This document shows positions 1-10,100 of a DNA stretch of 64,000 bases, piece by piece. Source of the DNA: Bacteroidota bacterium. Its GTDB lineage: Bacteria > Bacteroidota > Bacteroidia > Bacteroidales > CAIXZF01. The position numbers and the translations under genes were made by a program. Location: positions 124,001 to 188,000 of the forward strand of contig JAKLIX010000006.1 in assembly GCA_022709385.1 (NCBI GenBank). Direction: 5' to 3'. Numbering within the stretch: position 1 is the stretch's first letter; every line of letters begins with the position of its first letter. A model generated the notes under the pieces. It worked only from the letters and a program-made list of their open reading frames with translations. It was not told the origin of the DNA and did no database searches.

Positions 1-72
1 TTCGACAGGCACTGCTGCAGTGCGGTCATCGAAGCCATGGAGCGCTTTGTAAATTGGCTTCAGGAAAGCTGA
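1..72 (+). CDS. C-terminal end of an unidentified upstream gene (partial)
   Basis: Frame 1 is open from the window edge to a TGA at 70-72. It encodes 23 residues ending in an amphipathic stretch (AVIEAMERFVNWLQES) that looks like a C-terminal helix. It runs in the same direction as the transporter that follows 28 bp or more downstream, so they could be co-transcribed. Too little is visible to name a family; it may also be chance open frame. Confidence 0.4.
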   Translation, partial: FDRHCCSAVIEAMERFVNWLQES

Positions 73-100
73 AACATATTGTGAATAAAGAATCAAGTCA

Positions 101-2329
101 ATGAGTGGAAATATGGAGACAACAATGAAGAAATTCGGTACGGCCCCTGTTTTTTTTACGGCCGTCTCCACTATCCTGGGTGCCATCCTTTTTTTGCGTT
201 TTGCTTATGCCGTAGGAACAGTCGGTTTTTTTGGTGCCTTGTCTCTGATCCTTCTCGGGCATATGGTCACTATTCCGACAGCGCTTGCGCTTTCTGAAAT
301 AGCCACCAATAAAAGAGTGGAGGGTGGCGGCGAGTATTTCATCGTATCCCGTTCCTTTGGGCTGAATATCGGCACCACCATCGGTATTACACTGTATCTT
401 TCACAGGCCATCAGTGTGGCATTCTACGTGATCGCCTTTACCGAAACCTTCCAGTTCTTTTTTGACTATCTGAAGGAAACCTACCAGCTGATACTGCCCC
501 GGCAGGCTGTGAGTTTACCGGTGATGGCGGTACTGTCGGTTTTTATTATGCGGAAAGGGGCTAAGCTGGGAGTTAAGGCATTATACGTGGTTGTTGTCAT
601 CCTGGCAATATCCCTGCTGTTGTTTTTTGTCGGAAAGCCCCTGGCGGGGATTCAGCAGGGAAGCCCCTTCAGTAATCTTGAGTTCAGGAATTCCGGTGAT
701 TTTTTTCTGGTGCTAGCCATTATTTTCCCGGCATTTACCGGTATGACCGCCGGAGTGGGCCTTTCCGGGGATCTCAGGAATCCTGCCAAATCCATTCCCA
801 TGGGCACTGTAGCAGCCACCTTCATCGGTATGATCGTCTATGGTTTCATCTCATATAAACTTGCCGTATCGGCTGCTGCCACCGACCTGGTGCAGGATCA
901 GTTTGTCATGAGCCGGATCGCCGTGCTGGGCTGGCTGGTTATTCCGCTCGGACTGGCAGCCTCAACCCTTTCTTCGGCCCTGGGATCCATCATGGTTGCA
1001 CCCCGGACCATACAGGCCCTTGCAAATGATCATTCATTTCCGGTGGCCGGTATCAACCAATGGCTCAGCAGGGCCAGATCATCCGATGATGAACCTTTCA
1101 ACGCAAGCCTGCTGACCTGCATGATTGCCTTTGTGTTTGTTGGACTTGGCAGCGTGAATGTGGTTGCCCAGATCATCACGATGTTCTTTCTGATCACATA
1201 CGGCAGCCTGTGCCTGATCTCTTTCCTCAATCATTTCGGTTCATCTCCTTCTTACCGGCCATCATTCAAGTCGAAATGGGTGATATCGCTGATAGGCTTT
1301 CTTACTGCGGTATGGGTCATGTTTAAAATTAACACCACATACAGCCTGGTCGCCTTCGGCCTGATGATACTGCTGCATATATATATAAATGCCATCCATA
1401 AAGACAGGAAAGGGATTTCTTCTGTTTTTATGAATACGATCTTTCAGGTGAACAGAAACCTGCAGCTCTTTCTGCAAAAGGGAAAGATTGTAAAAACCAC
1501 GACAGACTGGAGACCAAGCGTCATCTGTCTTTCGAGGCATTCCTTCCTTCGCGATCATGCTTTCAGACTAACTAACTGGATATCATTTAAGTATGGCTTC
1601 GGCACCTACCTGCATCATATCGTCGGTTATTATTCGAAAAACACGCATGACCAGGCAGTGCAGGAATTGTCGCAGCTGATCAGAAATTATGGAGATGTAA
1701 GCCATGTATATATCGATACCCTGATCTGTCCGTCTTTTACCGCCGCCATCGCACAGTCCATTCAGATTCCGAGTATATCAGGCATGGATTATAATATGAT
1801 GATCCTTGAATACGATAAAGAAAATCCGTCCGGACTGGATGAGATCATCGAAAATTATAAACTGATCCATACTGCCGGTTTCGATATCTGCATCCTTGCT
1901 TCAAGCCGGAGACCCCTGATCTACAAAAATGGGATTCATGTCTGGATTACTACGGAGGATACCGAAAATGCCAACCTGATGATCATCCTGAGTTTTATTT
2001 TTCTCGGTCATCCCGACTGGAAACATTCCGACATCAGGATCTTTCATGTCTGCAGGGAGAACGAACAGATTGAGGTCAGCCGTCAGATGCGGGAACTCAT
2101 AGAAAACGGACGCCTGCCGATCACAGCCCAGAATATCCGTATCCTGGTCAGGAATCATGACCGCTCGGTGAAATCCATCATCAATGAGCATTCGGCCGAT
2201 GCCGGACTGACGATCCTCGGCTTTCACGGAAGTACTATCAGGCATATGGAGCAATTGTTTTTTGAAGGATATGATGCGCCCGGCACTATCCTGTTTGTGA
2301 ACGCATGTAAAAGCAAGGTCATCGACTGA
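101..2329 (+). CDS. SLC12/APC-type permease (cation-chloride cotransporter-like)
   Basis: A 742-aa integral membrane transporter. The N-terminal half (about residues 10-440) has roughly a dozen hydrophobic segments and begins KKFGTAPVFFTAVSTILGAI, with the glycine-rich first helix typical of the amino acid-polyamine-organocation superfamily, in particular the Na-K-Cl cotransporter (SLC12) branch. The C-terminal 300 residues are soluble and alternate beta/alpha, like the cytoplasmic domain of cation-chloride cotransporters. Substrate cannot be read from sequence; chloride/cation symport or amino acid transport are the options. Met codons at 101, 113 and 125 are all possible starts; 125 (MKKFGTAP) starts nearest the conserved region. 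Confidence 0.75.
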   Translation: MSGNMETTMKKFGTAPVFFTAVSTILGAILFLRFAYAVGTVGFFGALSLILLGHMVTIPTALALSEIATNKRVEGGGEYFIVSRSFGLNIGTTIGITLYLSQAISVAFYVIAFTETFQFFFDYLKETYQLILPRQAVSLPVMAVLSVFIMRKGAKLGVKALYVVVVILAISLLLFFVGKPLAGIQQGSPFSNLEFRNSGDFFLVLAIIFPAFTGMTAGVGLSGDLRNPAKSIPMGTVAATFIGMIVYGFISYKLAVSAAATDLVQDQFVMSRIAVLGWLVIPLGLAASTLSSALGSIMVAPRTIQALANDHSFPVAGINQWLSRARSSDDEPFNASLLTCMIAFVFVGLGSVNVVAQIITMFFLITYGSLCLISFLNHFGSSPSYRPSFKSKWVISLIGFLTAVWVMFKINTTYSLVAFGLMILLHIYINAIHKDRKGISSVFMNTIFQVNRNLQLFLQKGKIVKTTTDWRPSVICLSRHSFLRDHAFRLTNWISFKYGFGTYLHHIVGYYSKNTHDQAVQELSQLIRNYGDVSHVYIDTLICPSFTAAIAQSIQIPSISGMDYNMMILEYDKENPSGLDEIIENYKLIHTAGFDICILASSRRPLIYKNGIHVWITTEDTENANLMIILSFIFLGHPDWKHSDIRIFHVCRENEQIEVSRQMRELIENGRLPITAQNIRILVRNHDRSVKSIINEHSADAGLTILGFHGSTIRHMEQLFFEGYDAPGTILFVNACKSKVID

Positions 2330-2435
2330 GTTCCGGCCGGCCTCCGGCGGCAGGCATGGCTGATGTCTGTGCCTTCTCGTGTTACTGACTCCAATAGCAA
2401 TAGAAAGAAAGGATGAGGTTTCCGATATTTTTTTC

Positions 2436-2443
2436 TACCTTTG
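2436..2443 (+). promoter_or_regulatory. Bacteroidota -7 promoter box before efp
   Basis: TACCTTTG fits the TAnnTTTG -7 element of the Bacteroidota primary sigma factor and lies 27 bp before the efp start codon. A clear TTTG -33 box is not obvious upstream. Confidence 0.5.
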
Positions 2444-2470
2444 CCCCCGTTTTTTAAAATCCCAGCTATT

Positions 2471-3037
2471 ATGGCAACAACTGCAGATTTCCGGAACGGA
2501 TTGTGTATTGAGTTCAACAATGAATTATATGTGATCGTCGAGTTTCAGCATGTGAAACCCGGCAAGGGCGGCGCTTTCGTTCGCACCAGGCTGAAAAACC
2601 TGAAAACCGGCAAAGTCATCCCGAACACTTTCAATGCAGGGGTCAAAATCAATGTGGCCCGGGTCGAACGAAGGCCTTTCCAGTTTCTTTACAAAGATGA
2701 CAACGGTTATCATTTTATGAACAGCAATACCTTCGAACAAACCTCCCTGGAAGAAGAACTGATCAATGCACCCTCCTTCCTGAAAGAAGGCCAGGAAGTG
2801 GAGATCACCTTTCATGCCGATACCGAATCTCCCATGTATTGCGAACTTCCTGCTTTTGTGGTGCTCGAAATCACCTACAGCGAGCCCGGACTCAGAGGGG
2901 ATACGGCTACCAACACCCTGAAGCCCGCCACCCTCGAAACCGGTGCTGTCGTGGGAGTGCCTCTCTTTGTCGAGACAGGGGAAAAAATTAAAGTGGATAC
3001 CCGTACCGGTGCCTATGCCGAACGTGTAAAGGCCTGA
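2471..3037 (+). CDS. efp: Elongation factor P
   Basis: Encodes 188 aa, the usual EF-P length. EF-P binds between the ribosomal P and E sites and relieves stalling at proline-rich stretches. The KOW-like N-terminal domain has the tip loop VKPGKGGAF (residues 28-36), with Lys32 at the position that is modified in many EF-Ps. The C-terminal domain ends with the conserved TGEKIKVDTRTGAYAERV. The start at 2471 (MATTADFRNG) is preferred over an ATG 30 bp earlier because it gives the canonical N-terminus and leaves room for the promoter box at 2436. The LpxD-type gene begins 2 bp after the stop, so the two form an operon. Confidence 0.95.
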   Translation: MATTADFRNGLCIEFNNELYVIVEFQHVKPGKGGAFVRTRLKNLKTGKVIPNTFNAGVKINVARVERRPFQFLYKDDNGYHFMNSNTFEQTSLEEELINAPSFLKEGQEVEITFHADTESPMYCELPAFVVLEITYSEPGLRGDTATNTLKPATLETGAVVGVPLFVETGEKIKVDTRTGAYAERVKA

Positions 3038-3039
3038 TC

Positions 3040-3975
3040 ATGAAACTTGAATCACCAATCACCGTCCTCGAGATCGCTGCTTCCCACCAGTTGAAATATG
3101 CCGGTGATCCCAACCGTCTGATCACCGGCATCAATGAGATCCATATGGTGGAGGAGGGTGATGTCACTTTTGTGGATCATCCCAAATACTATGACCGGGT
3201 GCTCCGGTCTGCAGCCACCACCATTATTATCAACAAAGAGGACGTAAGATGCCCGGAGGGAAAATCCCTGCTCTTTGCGGATGATCCTTTCGGGGTGTAC
3301 GTTTCCCTGGTGAAAAAATACCGGAAATTCGTCCCGTCGCACCGCATGATAGACGAAACTGCCATGATAGGTGAAGGCAGCGTGATCCAGCCGGGTGTGT
3401 TCATCGGTAACCATGTCCGCATCGGGAAACACTGCCTGATCCATGCCAATGTCACCATTTATGACCATACGGTGATCGGCGACCATGTCATCATTCACTC
3501 CGGCTCTGTCATCGGAGCTGACGCTTATTATTACAAGAAACGTTCATGGGGATACGAGAAACTTGAAAGCTGCGGCAGGGTGGTGCTTTCCGACAGGGTG
3601 GAGGTCGGAGCATGCTGTACCATTGATAAAGGCGTTTCAGGCGATACTTTCATCGGCGAAGGCACCAAGTTCGACAACCATGTGCAGGTGGGGCACGATA
3701 CCGTTATCGGGAAAAACTGCCTGATCGGTTGCGCTTGTATCATTGCCGGAGTCACCCGTCTCGAAGATGAGGTCATCCTCTGGGGCCAGGTGGCCGTGCA
3801 AAAGGACCTCGTGATCGGAAAGGGCGCCGTGGTTTTTGCCAAGTCAGGCGTCGATAAATCCCTCGAAGGAGGAAAGAGCTATTTCGGAGCCCCGGTCCAG
3901 GAAGCACGTAAGGCCTGGAAAGAATTGGCCTTTGTCCGCAGGCTCCCGGAATTATTCGAGAAAATAAAGCTCTGA
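3040..3975 (+). CDS. LpxD-type UDP-3-O-acylglucosamine N-acyltransferase
   Basis: A 311-aa left-handed beta-helix acyltransferase. Residues 1-100 form a small N-terminal domain like that of LpxD, the enzyme that adds the second 3-hydroxyacyl chain in lipid A synthesis. From about residue 105 there are hexapeptide repeats ([LIV]-G-x4), for example IGEGSVIQPGVFIGNHVRIG and a second run around IGEGTKFDNHVQVGHDTVIG. The His in NHVQVGHD matches the usual catalytic region. Bacteroidota often carry a second LpxD-like gene beside efp, so this may be a paralogue rather than the housekeeping LpxD. Start codon is 2 bp after the efp stop. Confidence 0.8.
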   Translation: MKLESPITVLEIAASHQLKYAGDPNRLITGINEIHMVEEGDVTFVDHPKYYDRVLRSAATTIIINKEDVRCPEGKSLLFADDPFGVYVSLVKKYRKFVPSHRMIDETAMIGEGSVIQPGVFIGNHVRIGKHCLIHANVTIYDHTVIGDHVIIHSGSVIGADAYYYKKRSWGYEKLESCGRVVLSDRVEVGACCTIDKGVSGDTFIGEGTKFDNHVQVGHDTVIGKNCLIGCACIIAGVTRLEDEVILWGQVAVQKDLVIGKGAVVFAKSGVDKSLEGGKSYFGAPVQEARKAWKELAFVRRLPELFEKIKL

Positions 3976-4019
3976 CAATAAGCGAATTGTCACTGGACCA
4001 TCGGGTCAAAGACTGCTTT

Positions 4020-4043
4020 TCCGGAATACACAGGAATTCCGGA
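4020..4043 (+). terminator. Hairpin after the efp-lpxD pair
   Basis: TCCGGAAT (4020-4027) and ATTCCGGA (4036-4043) form an 8-bp perfect stem with an 8-nt loop, followed by a T-rich stretch. A second hairpin, TGACAAT/ATTGTCA (3973-3979 and 3986-3992), overlaps the stop codon of the acyltransferase. Together they probably end the operon, although the T tract is weak. Confidence 0.4.
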
Positions 4044-4192
4044 TCACGTTTATTTTCCTAAACAAGCTTTCATAGAAAATTTACGAACAATTGATTTGTT
4101 GGTAAAGATTTCATTGTAATTTCCCATCTTGGGCAGTAATCCTGCTTGTGAACTGTATTCTGTTCTTTTTTAATTACTTAATCGTTTCTTTT

Positions 4193-7100
4193 ATGAAAAA
4201 GAAGTGCATCCTCCTTCCAGGTATCATGATGATAATTCTGTGCATGATCCTTTCGACCATGGTTGTGGCGCAAACCACGGTTTTCAGCGATGATTTCAGT
4301 ACCTTCCAGAGTGCCACCTGGACCACTGCCGGCAGTATCGGGGCCAGCTCCTGGTCGGTGAACCGCTCCGGAAATGACTGGGGTGCCAGAAGAAACACCA
4401 GTCCGGCACAATTGGAAATCACGAACGATGTGGGGGGCACAACCAATGTGGCCGGTTGGGCTTTTGCTTACCTTTCCACGGCCTCTTTATCCAGTCCTTA
4501 CGAACCGGCGCTGAACCAGAATCCCGGCCTGGTAAGCTGGACCTTTAACATGAGGCAGATAAGGACTGATCCCAGCGGCTTTGCTACAGCAAATTATGGG
4601 ATCGCTTTCGTGTTGTCAGCCACGCAGGCCACGGTGAATAGTTCCGGTAATGGCTATGCTGTAGTGCTTGGACAATCGGGAAGTACCGACCCGCTTCGGC
4701 TGGCCAGGTTTACCACAGGCCTCTCCGGTACCCTTACCAGCATAATAACCTCCAATACCGCAGGATTAACGGACTTTGGGACCGATTACCTGAGTGTAAA
4801 GGTGACCTATGATCCTTCCACCGATAACTGGGAACTGTTTGTCAGGAATGACGGCACTTCCGCCTTTGTTGATCCTTCCACGGGAACACTCACTTCACAG
4901 GGAACGGCAGCAGACAATACGTATACTGCTTCCTCTTTCAGCTTTCTCGGTGCTTACTGGCAGGGCTCGACCAGTGCCAATCAGACGGCCTTTTTCGATA
5001 ATGTCAGCGTGAGTGTAATTTCCGCACCCGTCGTACTGCAGGAACAGTGGCGGTCCAGGACCAGTGGAGCGTGGGACAATGTGAGTACCTGGCAACAATA
5101 CAACGGCAGTACCTGGGTGAATGCCACAGAGTATCCGGGACAGAATACACCGACTGAGCCTGATCCATCGGCAAGCGTGCAACCGGATCACGTGGTTACC
5201 GTACTTGGTCCCGTTGAATTCGGGGATATTGAAGTACAAAGCGGAGGCACCCTTGTAATACAGGATGCTGTCACATTATCCGTTCCAGCGGGAAAAACAC
5301 TCACCGTAAACGGTATAATGACGATGCAGGATGAAGCCCGCGTCAACGGTGCCGGAGCTTTTCTGCTGAATTCCGGAGGCAGATTGAATATCGGCTCGGT
5401 CGAGGGCATCACGGTGGCGGATGCTGCCGGTAATATCCGCACTGCCGGTGGCCGTACATACAGTTCCGGTGCGATTTTTATGTATAAAAGGGTTGCGGAC
5501 GCCGATATGGTGACCGGAGACGGCCTGACCCAGCATACGCCGGCAGACCTGATCATCAGCAACTCAGGCAGCACCGTCACCCTTTCCGCTCCAACCACCA
5601 TCAGCAGGAATCTCAATATTACCGGAGGTACCCTGGATGCTGACAATAACAACCTCAGCGTCGGAGGGAACTGGAGCAGCTCCGGGACCTTCCTGCCGGG
5701 TAATGCCACAGTTACTTTCTTCGGGCCCGATGCTGCCACCATCGCCTCATCAACATTCAATCACGTCGTTTTCAGCGGATCGGGAAGCAAGACTGCCGGA
5801 GGAGCACTCACAATAGGGGGAAACCTGACAATTACGGATAATTTTTCAGCCGGATCTGTTACCCATGCCATCGCGGGCGATTGGGTGAACAACGGAACAT
5901 TCTCTGCCGGTACTTCCACCATTAACTTTAACGGCACCAATGATCTGCAAACCATCAGTGGTTCTTCGACAACTACATTCAACATCCTGCGGGTTGCCAA
6001 GGGAGCACAGCACAGGATACTCGAAGTCCTTGCCCTGATAGGTCTTTCCGGAGCCAGTAATCCCCTGGTGATTGCTGACGGTACTTTTAAACTGTCAAGC
6101 CCGTCCGTCATCCAGCCCTTTACCACCAGCGCCGGGGCCACCATTCCGGGTGGAGGAGGATTCTGGAACAACGGCGGAACCATCCTGCCCGGCAACTACA
6201 GTTGGGTCCTGTACGGAACTTTCCGTCAGTCAGCCGGAACAACCTATATTGGCACAGCCGAAGGCCAGGCGCTCAGATACCGCTCAAATTCCATCATTAC
6301 CATCGAAGGTGGTGAACTGAGCATCGCGGGACGGCTCGGCAGGGATAATTCCACCAATTATTCCACAACCTATACTCAAACAGGCGGTATCGTCACCCTG
6401 AATACCGTCGGATTAAACAACAGCACATTCGCCTGCTTTGACCTCGGAAATCCCGCTTCATCCTTCCATATGAGCGACGGCTATATCGTCCTTCAGAGGA
6501 GGAATGCCAATGCAGGGTTGGAATACCTCAACCTTGCCGGGACCTGCACGGTCACCGGGGGTACTTTGCAGGTGGGAAATGCCGGCACGCCGGCCTCACA
6601 GTACTTCCGGATCAAGAGCCAGCCCCCGCTGTGGAACCTCGTAATAAACGATGTGAATGATCCCCAGGTGGAGTTCTATCACATTACACACTTCATACAG
6701 AATGATTGCATTATAGGAGGAAGCTTGTGGATGACCAATACTGATCTCGTACTTGGGGGAGACTGGTATAACAACGGGAACTTTGATCCTGGCACTGCTA
6801 CCGTGTTTATGTCAGGTACGGCGCCCCAGATCATCGGTGGAAGCTTCCCATCATCCTTTTATCACCTCCAGATAAATAATGGCAACGGCGTTTTCCTTGA
6901 TAACAATATTACCGTCAGCCATCAACTGGATCTGAATACCGGCCTGCTGACCACCAATGCCTTTACGCTGACTGCTGAGGCGACCGCCCTGATCCAGAAT
7001 GCATCCGCGTTGTCGTACATCAATGGCCGTCTCGCACGGGTGTACGATGCAGTCGGCTCAAAGGAGTTTCCCATCGGCAAAGGAGGCAATTACCGGCCAT

Positions 7101-10100
7101 TGACCTTTAATTATTCCGCTTTAAGCGGAAGCAGCACCGTGATGGCCGAGCAGTTTGAATCTGCCATGAGCGGAAGCCTGCCGCCGCAGACCAGCCTGCT
7201 GACCGCAGATCGTTACTGGGAGATCACCCAGACAGGCGGCAGCGACTATGAATATTTTGTAACGCTGGATCCCGCCGGGTATACCCCCCTGAACCCTGTG
7301 GTCATGCTCAAAAAGGACGGTGGAACAATCAGTTCTCATCCCACTACAAGTCCTGATTACACAAATGCTTTGGCATTCAATTCTTTAAGTGAATTTGCCC
7401 TCGGTGAGTATAACAGTATCATCACGCAAACATTTGCTGACTCCAAGGAAGTCTGCCGGGGAGAAACCACCCTTGGTCTGACTGCATCGGTGAGCCCGGT
7501 TCCGGATGGCGGGACGATACAGTTTTACCTGGAGGGGACGGCCGTGGGCTCGCCGGTTCCTGTTAGTACAATCGACGGGACCGCGACCTATACTTACAAT
7601 CCGGGCGGTCTTGCTGACGGCGGCTATGCCATCAGGGCCGACTTTTCCGGAAACGGAAATTACCTGCCGGGCAGCAGCCACCCGGGCAATGATGGTGTGC
7701 TCACCGTCTTCGATCTGCCTGCAGCGCCTGCCGGTTCAGATGTAAACGAAACCGATTGCTTCGGGACACCCTATACCGGTTCTGCCACAGCAGGAAGCAA
7801 TGAATATATAATATGGTATGATGCGTCCTCCGGCGGTAATGTCACGGTGGCACCCTCGCGCAGCACTCCCGGGACCTCCTTGGCCTGGGCTGCCGCAGTC
7901 GACAATACTACCCAGTGTGAAAGCGAAACCAGAACCCTTGTGACCGTCACACTCACAGCCGATACAGAGCTTCCGCAGATCACCTGTCCCCAGGCCATCA
8001 GCGTGAATGCTGCGCCAGGCCAGTGCTATGCAATCGTTCTTAACCCCGGTATTCCCATTACTTCAGATAATTGTGCAGTGTTCAGCGTGGATAATGATGC
8101 TCCGGCCAACGGGCAATATTCAGTAGGAATTCATCTTGTTACATGGACAGTCTATGATGTGAACGGAAATTCCGCCACCTGCACCCAGCAGATCACGGTG
8201 AATGATAATCAGAAACCCCTGGTCCAGTGTCCGCTGCCGCTTTACCTTTGCATCGAACCTGAACTTACAGGCCTGGTGATCAACGGGATACAGCCCGTTA
8301 CCGGCGATAATTGTGGTGTGTCGTCGGTCACCTGGACTGCATCCGGTGTCACCAATACCGGCGGTTCCAATGATGCCAGCGGAACGTTTTTCAATGTGGG
8401 CCAGAACTGGGTAACTTATACCGTGACTGACGTAAACAAAAATACCTCCACCTGCAGCTTTTCCATTCAGATATACAACCGGCCCGTGGCGCAGGCTTCC
8501 GTGAATCCCGGGCAGTACTGCCAGGGTGAGGAGGTGACCCTTGAAGGCAGTGCTGCCGGTGGCAGCGGAACGGGCTACCAATATGCCTGGCTGGGACCCG
8601 GAGGGTATACCGGTGCGGGGCAGCAGGCCGTCATCGGGGATATTCAGCCCGGCCAGAGCGGGCAGTACATCCTCGTGGTGACAGACTCGCGTCAGTGTGC
8701 TTCCGCGAATGATGCCTCCGTAAGCATTACGGTACTGCCACTGCCGGAAGTAAGCTTCACCGGCAGCATCACCAGCAGTTGCCTCGACAGCAGTCCCGTG
8801 TTCCTCACCGGCGGCTACCCCGAAGGAGGAAGCTATTCCGGCAATGGCGTAGTGAACGGCGTGTTTTACCCTGTCCTTTCAGGTGCAGGATTTCATGTGA
8901 TCACTTATGCTTTTACCGGTGGGAACGGATGTACCAACTTTGCCACCAATACGGCCTATGTTTACAGTTCCATCCAGAGCGCCGTGACCGTGGGCAGCGG
9001 GGGAGATTATCCCAACCTCAGCGGTAACGGTGGCTTGTTTGAAGCCGTCAACTCCCTGACCCTCTGCGGCAACCTGGAGGTAAGGATCATCAGCGACCTG
9101 AACGAGCCCGGGACCCATGCCCTGAACCAATGGTCGGATAACGGCTTCGGCCCCTACACCATGACGATCATGCCGGATCAGCCGGTACTGCGGAATATCA
9201 CCGGGAATGTGGCATCGGATATGATCCGTTTCAACGGGGCAGACGGTGTGATTATCGATGGCAGCTTTGACGGTGAAGGACGCTATCTGCTTTTCCGTAA
9301 CCTGGCCAGTTATAACTCAACATTCACTTATTTGAATGATGCCACCAATCATACATTGCGGAATTGCATCATTGAGGGCTGCAGCCGGGTTACTACAGGC
9401 GGAGTGCTGCTGCTTTCAAACGGTGCAGTCACGGGTAACGACAATTTCCTGATCGAAAACAGTATCTTCCGTAATGCCAGTCCCACTGTTCTGCCGAATA
9501 ACCTGATCGGAAGCAACAGCAGCATTGCCCAGCATCATTCAGATATCGTCATCCGGAACAACGTCTTTTCAGATTTCAGAAGCAGCGGTATCCTTGTCAC
9601 TGGTGCCGGTGGTGGCAGCGGATTTACAATTGCGGACAATGTCTTTTATTGCAGCCTACCGCAGTCCATGGCCCAGACGGTGATCAACTTTGCGCCGGGA
9701 CTCGCAACCACTGCCAATGTGATCAGCGGTAACCGCATCGGCGGCAGCGATGAAACAAGCGGGGGAACGCCCTGGACAAACACGGCCGCTCTTCAGTTCC
9801 GGGGGATCTACGTCAAGTCGGGGAACTTCAGTATTGAGAACAATGAAATCGGAAACATCACCTTAAGCAGCACGGGGGCAGCTGCATTTACAGGCATTGA
9901 GCTTGCAGTGATACAGGGCCTGCAGAGCCAGGTGAAAAACAATACCATCGGATCGGCCAGCCTCGCCAATGCCATCAGCATCGCGGGAACAGGCGCATTC
10001 ACGGGTATCCTGGTCGCTTCGACCATACCGGTTCAATTACTGGAGAGCAATACGATTGCCAATATAACCTATACCTCCACGGGGACGGGTTCACCGGTAA

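Noticed and set aside
2441..2470. Upstream ATG for efp
   Set aside because: It overlaps the -7 box and adds ten residues absent from typical EF-P.
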